Shown piece by piece: positions 56,401 to 64,000 of a stretch of DNA of 64,000 nt. Each line of letters opens with the position of its first letter. Position 1 is the first letter of the stretch. Where the stretch lies: NCBI GenBank assembly GCA_964019055.1, contig OZ025223.1, positions 8,405,763 through 8,469,762 on the forward strand, in the 5' to 3' direction. The position numbers and the translations under genes are program-made. The notes beneath the pieces were generated by a model, which ran no database searches, was not told the origin of the DNA, and saw only the letters and a list, made by a program, of their open reading frames with translations. The DNA is from Anthopleura xanthogrammica (Eukaryota > Cnidaria > Anthozoa > Actiniaria > Actiniidae).

Positions 56401-59230
56401 TGATCCTCAGTGAGCTCACACTCTTGTTTCAAGGAGCAAGTGTGGCTTGGTTGGTTAGTGTGCTGCCTGCTAAGCAAGAGGTCTATAGTAGTGACCTCAC
56501 ACACTTGTTTTAAGGAGCAAGTGTGGCTTGGTTGGTTAGTGTGCTGCCTGCAAAGCAAGAGGTCTATAGTGTGATCCTCAGTGACCTCACATACTTGTTT
56601 TAAGGAGCAAGTGTGGCTTGGTCATGGCTTAGTTGGTTAGTGTGTTGCCTGCTAAGCAAGAGGTCCATAGTTTGATTTTCAGTGACCTCACACACTTGTT
56701 TTAAGGAGCAAGTGTGTCTTGGTTGGTTAGTGTTCTGCCTCCTAAGCAAGAGGTCCATAGTTTGATCCATGTGAGAGCGCAATAGTTAGTGTGCTGAATG
56801 CAAATGCAGCAGCTTGTATTTCTTACAGAGGTTCATGACAAATGATATTCTTTATTTTTGCTTGTGTTTCAGGGCTTTCTCAAGAATTTCTAAAAGCAGT
56901 TAACAATAAACTCAAAGGATTAATATTGAATATAAAAGAATACTTATTAACAGAAAAATTAAGCAAAAGAAGTTTTATTTTACAGGTGGGTTGTGATGGT
57001 TTATCTAAAACTAAATGATGACATAACGATTAACTGACTGACTGACTGACTGACTGACTGACTGACTGACTGACTGACAAACTGACTGACTGACTGACTG
57101 ACTGACTGACTGACTGACTGACTGACTGACTGACTGACTGACTGACTGACTGACTGACTGACTGACTGACTGACTGACTGACAAACTGACTGACTGACTG
57201 ACTGACTGACAAACTGACTGACTGACTGACTGACTGACTGACTGACTGACTGACTGACTGACTGACAAACTGACTGACTGACTGACTGACTGACTGACTG
57301 ACCGACTGACTGACTGACTGACTGACAAACTGACTGACTGACTGACTGACTGACTGACAAACTGACTGACTGACTGACTGACTGACTGACTGACTGACTG
57401 ACTGACTGATTGTGACTGACTGACTGACCGACTGACATGATCGATTGACCTATTGACCGACCAACGGACTAACTGACAGAGTGAATGAATGACTGATGTT
57501 TTATGAGCCATTAATTGATTTGCTTGTATTTAACAGGTTATTTATGAAGATTTTAGTGATATAAGTCAGATGAATGAGAAACTACGGTTAGCAATGGATA
57601 ATGGAGGGTCACTGATGCAGAGAGTCATTCATTGCCATAAGTAAGTCATTATTATATATTTTTTTAATTTTACAGACTGGTGAAATATTACAAATCCTGC
57701 ATATTATTGCCTCTGCTTTTGGACATCATTTGGTCTCAAAGCATTACAGCGCTTTTCATATTTCTGCGACTTAACTGACTCAAGACATCTGGCATTTTGG
57801 CTTGCGTCAATCAAATTTACTACGAGCCGAGTTTATTCTGATCGAGCGATAAGGAAATTCCCCTAACTAGACAGCCATTTTCAAATGGGAATTTCTTTAT
57901 CGTTCGCGATCGGAATGAATTCGGCCCATCGTAAATTTGATTGACGGTATCTAAAATGCCAGATGTCTGGAGTCGGTAGGTCGCAGAAATATGAAAAGTG
58001 CTGTAATAAATATTACCACAACTAGGTTATTGGCCATTGTTTTTGAGGCAATCCCACCCCCCCCCCCCCCCCAACCACCACCCCCCCCCCCCCCAACACA
58101 CACACACCTCTGTTGGTGGTAGGTCTACCTTTAGGTAAATATATACTTCACTGTTGGACAGGTATTGGGTGGGGAGCAGTAGCCCAATTCCCATGGTTAC
58201 CTGCAGGGTTGGGCGTGGCCTGGGGCGACCAGGACTCACCCCAGACCCAACCCCAAACTTATCATGACGATGAGTTTTAAATGTCGGTTAACAGATAAGC
58301 CCTCTTGCAAATCTAGATGGTTCTGTCCATGGCTTATAGCGATGAAGTTCCTGTGGATTTGGTGAGAAATTGGGTGCCAAAGTGTGCTTCCCTCCCCTCC
58401 CCATTCCCTCACAAAACTGTTAGATTCTGATTCTGGTACTTGAAGGAATCCTGAATACTTTTTTTAACTTCTTTTAACTTTGTATTGTATTTCAGTTTAA
58501 TGTTTTGGGCCTTCGAAAGATTACGAGTAGTCCGCGAGTACCGGTCCCCACGGGGAATTCGTTCGTTCACCAAGGTTTTCATCTTTGTCATGCCTCTAGT
58601 GTTATCTCCATATTATGTGTTCGTCGGCAAGGCATCCTCGAATGTGTGGGGTCCATATTACATATCTTTGATCTCAACGTTTGTTTTCGGTACTTTACAA
58701 GGAGTACAAGATGTTTTGGATGATCCATTTGATGGAATCAGTGAAGATGATGTCAATCTAGGAAGTGTGAGTACAAACCTATATTTCAATATTATTATAA
58801 TAAATAATAATTATAAACTTTATTTATATAGTGCTAAATCCACTAGTTGCCCAAAGCCCTTTACATAATTATATAATTAAGTATAAAATATAGTTGAAAA
58901 TTATAAGTCAGACTAACATAAGCTATAATAAAACGAACGAAGGCAAAACAATCCTAGTTCTAATAAATAATACTGAAATATATAATATAAAAATGTGTTA
59001 AAATATGTTAAAAAATGTGTTATAAGTATGGTTTAATAAATGAGCAGGAGTGTTTTATCAGGTTTAAAAGCACATGTGCAGGTGATTCTGGACTCCTCGT
59101 TGGATGCAAGTCAGGGCAGTGCATAAATAATAATGATAATGATAATAATCTATGTAATTAATCACAACCTAGCTTAGGCCAGTAGCCTGCAAAGTTGTAA
59201 GAAAAAAGTTTAAAAATTCAATAAAATGTC

Positions 59231-59292
<62 letters not shown>

Positions 59293-62200
59293 AGCCTTTA
59301 TTTAATGAGGGTTGTACTTGATAGTACAAAGGCACTTATAAACTTGTAGCCCTCTGACAATTAACAGTTCATAATATGATTTTAGATTCCCAGATGTACA
59401 GTAACACCAAGAGTGGGTTGGGTCATAATCACTTCTCTCTGTGACTCTTTAAAATTAAAATTTAGAAGCCAATTTAAGTACTTCAAGGGTTCTCTTTCTG
59501 AATCAATTGGACCCCTTCAGCTTGGGCATAATTTTTTCCCATTTCAGACCACATGTCATTCTCTAGGAAACAAGATTCTTTGTTTGAGTTGTATCCATAT
59601 ACATGTGTCTTCTTGTGCACAACCATTAAAGTGAACCTAACCCCTAATACAATACTTTCAGTTTTGATTCTACATGAAGTTAATAGTTGAATAATGAAAT
59701 ATTTCTTCATCTGAATATTGCATCTCTACATTATAAACTTTAAAGTTTATACTTCCAATATATGTAAATGTAGAGACGCAACACTCAAATGAAAAAATAT
59801 TTCACCATTGAACTATTAACTTCATGTAGAATCTATGCAAAAAGTATTGTATCAGAGGTTAGGTGCACTTAAATTTAAACAAAGACATGATACTCAAGAC
59901 ATGTGAATGATTTGTTCATTTCTTCATCATATTTTATGGTTACAATAACTGCAGGCAATAATCTTTCTCAAGAAAATGGCCTTTGAAAGTTATCTTTTTT
60001 TATCCTATATTTAATTTAATTTAATTTAATCCGTGTTTTTTTCGTATCCAAGTTAACTGAGGTTTTGTATTTTCAATTTCCAGCTTGAAGACTGGACGGC
60101 ACATTCTTTACTCACAAACAGAACCTACACAATTGGGCGTTTTACTGTCACTACTGCTCCTAATAAAGACAAAGATGAAAAAGAAATGGCTGAAACCTAC
60201 GAAGCTCGTGAAATTGTGTCAAGAAATCCATCTTTCAATAAGAAAAGGACAACTCTCCCAGTTAAATCCATCTTGAGAAGATCATCACACCGACCTGAGG
60301 TCGATAGACCGGACACTCTAAGCGAAGTGTCTGAAAAAGACATGGGGGCATTGTATCCAGAAATGGCTCTAAGATTACACAGTATGAAGTCCAAAGATAT
60401 TACAGGAAGCACAACTATTTTACCAGGTTTACAGGTGAAAGACAGACCTCCTAGTATGGAGCTAGTTGATAATGATAGTCTAGTTGGAACTCCTGTTGGG
60501 CGGAGTCAGTCTGATGTTTCTCTGGCACATGCGAGGCGCCGTGCCTTCAAAAAGAATGTTTCATTTTCAAAGGATATGGAGGATGAAATTAATGATACTG
60601 GATCCGAAAGAGTTTCGGATTCTTCATCTAATGATGATTCGCCATTGCTTCGGCAGTCGGCGAGAGATAACATTGGGTTTGGACACACCAATCCTGATAA
60701 AATTCCAGAACATTTACGAGTAGCTTTCAGCCAATTGCAAAACAGTTCGAGCACAGACCGAGTGGAGAAACCTAAAGCACCATCAACGAGTAGCAAAACT
60801 CCAGCTTCTTTATCAAATCTCTTTAACCCCCCTGATGTGGGATCTAGAAGAGACAGACCACAACAATCCCCTGTCCCTTCTTCACATTTATTGACAATAT
60901 TTGAACCAATCAGTACAGAGGATGCAGTTAGTAATGAGAAAAGCCAACCACCATTGATAGAGGTACCAACTGTAAATATCCAACCTCCTGCAAGATTTAC
61001 TGTCTCAAACCTAGAAAAATCAAATTCTCATGAAACTTCTGCTTCTAAGGCAAAAAATATAGAAAAAAAATCAAAGGGTTTGCCATCATCATCACTTCCT
61101 GTTGAAAATCCAAATAAGGATGTTGAGCCCAAATTATCAAGGTTTGCGGTCACTCCCAGTGCCCAGTCCACCACATCTAATGGATCAAGTCCTGTTAGTA
61201 ATGTGAATGTACAACTGCCATCCTCAAGATTTCAAGTGGAGGTATGTGTGATGAATTTTATAATGTCAGTATGGGCCATTTCTTTTTTACCGGGGGGAGG
61301 GGAGTGATTTTTGGAAGGGGATGATAATAGTAACGAAGATATTGTCAGTACCTGTAATAAAGGGTTTGCACCATCACGTGATGGCAGCCATGACAGGAGG
61401 CAGGGACAATAAGCCAGTTCACAGTTAAGAATGGTTTTCAATGCACATGCGATTTTATCCCGAATTTCTCAGCTTCTTTTGTTTAAACCTTCTTTTGTTT
61501 TTAATTAAACAAAACAAGGTGAGAAATTCGGGATAAAATCGCATGCACACTGAAAACGATTCTTAAACTGTGAATTGGCTTATTGAATCTGGTCTAATCT
61601 GATTTACAGGAGAAAGAATTCAGTTTCTCAGGGGAAAAGACTCTATTGTTGTGCCTCCTGTCATGGCTGACATCACGTGATGGTGCAAAGCCTCTATACA
61701 CATGAATACAAAATGAGATATGGAAAAGCCGAAAATAAGATTGAGACAGCAGTATATTCACATGTTATGCTGGCATCACGCGCCACTTAATGTTTTGAGG
61801 GTGGGTGGGTCACGCACAATCCTGAAGTCACTCAAATAAATGTGCATGAAGAAAGGAATGATGGTGTTGCATTGATGCATTGCTTACAAGGAATTATCGG
61901 ATATCTATTATGTTGATTTCATGTTGTATTTTGGGTACCAAGAATATACCTGTTTAGCTTGGGTATAATGTTTTCCCATTTCAGACCATGTGTCATTCTC
62001 TAGAGTATCATTTCTTTGTTTAATGGTTGCACATGAGAAGACACATGAATATGGATAATACTCGAACAAAGAATCTTATGACACATAACACATGTTCTTA
62101 AAGGGTTGACCCCGGGGGACAGGACCTAATGAGGTCTATTCACATTTAAATGCTGGGTCCAGGAATCAAACCCAAGACCCCTTAGGCAAAGAGCAATTGT

Positions 62201-62841
62201 ACTAATACTACACTGTCCTTCATTTTTCAATGCTTTCAATGTATTTTGTCTATTGACTTCATCCATCATCATCATCATTATCATCATCATCATCATCAAC
62301 ATCATCATCAACAACAACAACACCATCATCATCTCATCATCACTATCATCACCATTATCTCCATCACCATCTCATCATCATCATCATCATCATCACCATC
62401 ATCCCCATCTCATCATCATCATCATCACCATCTCATCATAATCTTTTTTGTCGCTACTAGAAAACACAGTCAAAACAGGAGCCTGAAGATGAAAAGGGCC
62501 ATACAAACCTGGCGCTGTCAAGCCCCTCATCATCATCAATTGAAGATACCACATCATCTAACCAGAACTCTACCCCTATACCCTCACGGTTCGCAGTCTC
62601 AAAACCATCAAACGCTCTCACGAGCGAGTCGCCAGAGAAAAAAGACCTATCCAGAAAGACAAGTGGAAAAGGGTTTTGGAATTTTAGTGATGGATCGACA
62701 GATGATTTGACTGATGGTGTGAAGGATGACGTTGATGGTAAAAGAAAAAACAGCCAAGAATCAGAGAAATTGGGAAAAAGATCCAGCGTTGAGGATGTAC
62801 TCGACTTGAGTGGTAATCGCAGTGGTGAAGTTTATATTTAA
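50498..62841 (+). CDS. Bestrophin-like four-helix membrane protein with RFxV-rich tail (10 exons, 818 aa)
   Basis: Exons 50498-50662, 50761-50821, 52310-52339, 53387-53458, 54661-54762, 56873-56985, 57537-57640, 58496-58766, 60084-61241 and 62461-62841 join in one frame. Intron 5 has a GC donor (GCAG|GCAAGT). Residues about 55-306 contain two N-terminal hydrophobic helices, a charged helical middle (FQRREHVLEDLALFKGG), and two more helices (FIFVMPLVLSPYYVFVG; YYISLISTFVFGTLQG), followed by QDVLDDPFDGISEDDVNL. That layout and the acidic DPF..DD motif fit the bestrophin/UPF0187 anion-channel superfamily, but I cannot confirm it by search. Residues 307-818 are low-complexity and cytoplasmic-looking, with RFxV motifs at 325, 610, 659, 688 and 735 and PP1-like motifs KNVSF (463) and RVAF (518). 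An AATAAA signal follows the stop at 62854. Confidence 0.8.
51952..52192. mobile_element. MITE with GCAACAT-type ends, copy 2 (intron 2)
   Basis: Shares its interior and ends with 38976-39232 (TGTTGCATACCAAGCCCGAA at the left; TTTCAAGCTTGGTATGCGAC at the right, followed by degenerate CAACATG words). The heptamer run is much shorter than in the other copy. Confidence 0.65.
53012..53184. mobile_element. MITE family A, copy in intron 3
   Basis: CAGACCACGTGTCATTCCC at the left pairs with a diverged TGACACTCCATGGTCTG at the right. Outer ends ATGTTTTGC / GCAAAACAT and TACCCAAGCT are present. Confidence 0.65.
55275..56765 (+). repeat. 90-bp minisatellite with a tRNA-like unit in intron 5
   Basis: About 16 units of 90 bp. 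Each contains GGCTTGGTTGGTTAGTGTG (box-A-like), CTGCCTGCTAAGCAAGAGG (anticodon-arm-like, loop CTGCTAA) and GGTCCATAGTTTGATCC (box-B-like), in the order and spacing of a tRNA gene. The word AGCTCACACT recurs at 55331 and 56413, so a segment of about 1.08 kb was also duplicated as a block. Minus-strand frames of up to 170 codons result from the 90-bp period. Confidence 0.85.
57031..57440. repeat. (TGAC)n microsatellite in intron 6
   Basis: About 400 bp of TGAC tetramers, interrupted at intervals by ACAAAC. Three minus-strand Ser-Val-Gln-Ser frames across it are artefacts of the repeat. Confidence 0.95.
57743..58007. mobile_element. 265-bp hairpin MITE in intron 7
   Basis: ATTACAGCGCTTTTCATATT at the left pairs with AATATGAAAAGTGCTGTAAT at the right. 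The arms continue through CATCTGGCATTTT, GTCAATCAAATTTAC and CGATCG over about 105 bp each. Confidence 0.75.
58049..58107. repeat. Poly-C and CA low-complexity tract in intron 7
   Basis: Two C runs of 14 or more bases separated by AACCACCA, followed by a CA run. Such tracts are prone to assembly length errors. Confidence 0.8.
58783..58900 (-). mobile_element. LINE/SINE 3' tail, reverse orientation, in intron 8
   Basis: Read on the minus strand, the segment gives GTAAAGGGCTTTGGGCAAC, then TATATAAATAAAG and an ATTATT-type tail, the same style of end as the LINE at 43587-44068. No coding portion is recognisable. Confidence 0.5.
59231..59292. repeat. (AAT)n microsatellite in intron 8
   Basis: About 20 AAT triplets with one AGT interruption. 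Confidence 0.85.
59515..59935. mobile_element. MITE family A copy interrupted by a second MITE
   Basis: The left half (CTTGGGCATAA ... CATTTCAGACCACATGTC ... GTGCACAACCATTAAA) and a short right half (TAAACAAAGACATGATACTC) match the family A element at 46576-46759. Between them lies the hairpin 59631-59868. Confidence 0.65.
59631..59868. mobile_element. 238-bp hairpin MITE nested in family A
   Basis: GTGAACCTAACCCCTAATAC pairs with GTATTGTATCAGAGGTTAGG..GCAC. The arms are about 105 bp and include CTACATGAAGTTAATAGTT. TTAAA is present at both junctions (59626-59630 and 59869-59873), consistent with a TTAA-type target duplication. Confidence 0.7.
61362..61698. mobile_element. MITE with TATAGAGGCTTTGCA ends, copy in intron 9
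   Basis: Same ends and interior (GGTCTAATCTGATTTACA, GTTGTGCC) as 9734-9905, but interrupted by a second element at 61411-61581. Confidence 0.75.
61411..61581. mobile_element. 171-bp hairpin MITE nested inside the intron 9 MITE
   Basis: AAGCCAGTTCACAGTTAAGA ... TCCCGAATTTCTCA pairs with TGAGAAATTCGGGA ... TAAACTGTGAATTGGCTT. Comparison with 9734-9905 (GGAACAATTGAAGCTGG) shows the uninterrupted target. A 2-bp AT (or TA) duplication is implied. Confidence 0.75.
61957..62095. mobile_element. MITE family A fragment in intron 9
   Basis: AGCTTGGGTATAATGTTTTC, CATTTCAGACCATGTGTC, a CTTTGTTTAATGGTTGC block and a reverse-oriented CAAAGAATCTTATGACAC are present. The right terminal repeat is eroded. 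Confidence 0.6.
62262..62446. repeat. (ATC)n microsatellite before exon 10
   Basis: About 180 bp of imperfect ATC/CAT triplets ending only about 15 bp before the acceptor TCGCTACTAG of exon 10. The poly-histidine frame it creates on the plus strand starts at a non-ATG codon and is not a gene. Confidence 0.85.
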
Positions 62842-62853
62842 GAATTTTTATTA

Positions 62854-62859
62854 AATAAA
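62854..62859 (+). terminator. Polyadenylation signal of the bestrophin-like gene
   Basis: AATAAA 12 bases after the TAA stop. If used, the 3'UTR would be unusually short. A later signal cannot be excluded. Confidence 0.45.
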
Positions 62860-62885
62860 CCCCTTTTAGCAGCTGTGATGATTGT

Positions 62886-63126
62886 ACCCAAGCTAGACCA
62901 GAATGCACCTTGTTTGGCTTTTACTAAGATAGCAATGCATTGTGGTCTAGCTTGGGTACAAACATATTTTGTTCATCATGCCTTATATGATGATGATTGT
63001 AACCAAGCTAGACCAGAATGCACCTTGTTTGGCTTTTACTAAGATAGCAAATGCATTCTGGTCTAGCTGGGGAACAACCATCTTGTGTTCATCATATGGT
63101 GATGATTCTCCCGAGCTAGACCACAC
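62886..63126. repeat. Tandem hairpin units (CCAAGCTAGACCAGAATGCA)
   Basis: Two consecutive hairpins (62886-62958 and 63003-63072), each with CTAGACCAGAATGCA facing TGCATT(C)TGGTCTAG, plus a third left arm at 63111. The unit spacing is about 115 bp. The interior TTGTTTGGCTTTTACTAAG is identical in both, so the duplication is recent. Confidence 0.75.
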
Positions 63127-63447
63127 ACACAAAAAAAACTACAAGAAAAACGAACTGAAAAAAAAGTTGACAATTCATTTAATTTTTGAACTCCCCCCTC
63201 CCCCTACAACCTCAAGTTATGGCTCAAAAGAGAAGTTAGAAATCAGGGGGATGTAAGTTAAAAGACAATGGAAAATCATTGGGGAGGTGGACAACAATGT
63301 ATAGAGACTTTGTATCTGTGGGTCTTTCCAAACTTGTCAAATAGCAATTGAAATCCTAGGGTTAGAGACATGGCCATCTTGAAACTGTAGAGGGGAGGGG
63401 GCAGTAACAACTTACGTCATACAGACCTTTTACACGTGACATAAATG

Positions 63448-63537
63448 CAGCTCAATTTGAAAAACCAAACCAAATAATTTCAATCTCCTGAGAGTTGCAA
63501 CCTATTGTTTTGTCCCTCAAATTGAGCTGCATTTCAA
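63448..63537. mobile_element. Small MITE with AATGCAGCTCAATTTGA ends
   Basis: Inverted ends of 17 bp lie around CAATCTCCT and CCTATTGTTTTGTCC. A diverged partial copy with the same interior lies at 40235-40325. Confidence 0.6.
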
Positions 63538-63785
63538 AGTGCTACAAAGGATCTATAGATGAAGGATACACCGAGGGAATACTTTAATGGGATCCCTGTG
63601 TTTATTAGCTTTTTCCTACTTTTGTACTATAATTTTAAACAAAGAAAAAATTGAAATTCATTTTTCAAATGGATTCCAATCTTATTTTATAAAAGATTCA
63701 ATCAAATAATTTATATTTTGTTCAAATTTTATACAAAGAAATATTAAAGTTTTTTGAATGAGCATAGTGTCATTAAGTTTCATAG

Positions 63786-64000
63786 TTTTTCACCCTTTTT
63801 CACACCTTTTGGGATGATCTGATTAATTTATGAAGCATGCAAAATAGGTCATTTTTGGCCATTTTCGAACAAAAAGCATGGACTATAGCCCATGGTTTTG
63901 ATCGATTTTGACCCATTTTCACACCTTTTGGGATGATATGAGTAAATTCTCAAACATGCAAAATAGGTCATTTTTGGCCATTTTCGAACAAAAAGCATGG
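63786..64000. repeat. 119-bp tandem repeat running off the right edge
   Basis: CACACCTTTTGGGATGAT recurs 119 bp apart (GGG at 63811 and 63930). AAAATAGGTCATTTTTGGCC and CGAACAAAAAGCATGG follow in both units. Nearly two units are visible. The array probably continues beyond the window. Confidence 0.8.

Noticed and set aside
55294..56782. Minus-strand frames with a 30-residue repeat over the tRNA-like minisatellite
   Set aside because: By-product of the 90-bp period inside an intron. The tRNA-like order on the plus strand explains the unit better.
57001..57511. Ser-Val-Gln-Ser repeat proteins on the minus strand
   Set aside because: Pure TGAC microsatellite, open in several frames at once.
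62246..62710. Poly-His frame before and across exon 10
   Set aside because: Starts at a TTG codon in an ATC microsatellite. The real exon 10 uses another frame that joins in phase with exon 9.

Overview
This window looks like nuclear DNA from an animal, most likely an anthozoan cnidarian (coral or sea anemone group). The evidence is spliced genes with GT-AG and GC-AG introns, a metabotropic-glutamate-receptor-type GPCR, a dynein light chain of the Tctex1 family, low GC content, dense small inverted-repeat transposons (MITEs), SINE and LINE remnants, and a local expansion of TPR-CHAT genes of the kind known to be numerous in corals. The clade is inferred from gene content and repeat style; no database search was possible.

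Left part (1-38.8 kb): four tandem, same-strand paralogues of a TPR-CHAT protein. Copy 1 runs off the left edge, copies 2 and 4 are intact single coding exons of 1009 and 1006 residues, and copy 3 is broken by one missing base just before its catalytic histidine. Every copy is followed by an array of an 87-bp unit that descends from the last 29 codons of the gene, stop codon included. Copies 2-4 share a splice acceptor 42-45 nt before the ATG, and copies 3 and 4 share a candidate noncoding first exon 2.3-7.3 kb upstream, so the genes probably have a 5'UTR intron. Downstream of copy 3, a stretch that is single-copy after copy 2 has expanded into an 81-unit, 75-bp minisatellite (25.0-31.1 kb). 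It keeps one frame open for 2043 codons. Comparing paralogous spacers with each other exposes transposon insertions with their empty sites, including a 2.4-kb element with arms of almost 1 kb.

Right part (38.8-64 kb): three ordinary genes. A four-exon class C GPCR of the mGluR type (40.8-46.5 kb, + strand, 1010 residues). A two-exon Tctex1-domain dynein light chain (47.9-48.7 kb, - strand, 235 residues). A ten-exon, 818-residue bestrophin-like four-helix membrane protein (50.5-62.8 kb, + strand), divergently oriented from the light chain. The long cytoplasmic part of this last protein carries five RFxV motifs, the docking consensus for SPAK/OSR1 kinases, plus PP1-type docking motifs. Its introns hold a 90-bp tRNA-like minisatellite, a TGAC microsatellite and several nested MITEs. 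A 119-bp tandem repeat runs off the right edge.

The genes do not form an operon or an obvious shared pathway. The most unusual material is the TPR-CHAT cluster with its self-derived 3' arrays, the 2043-codon minisatellite frame, and the RFxV-rich channel-like protein.
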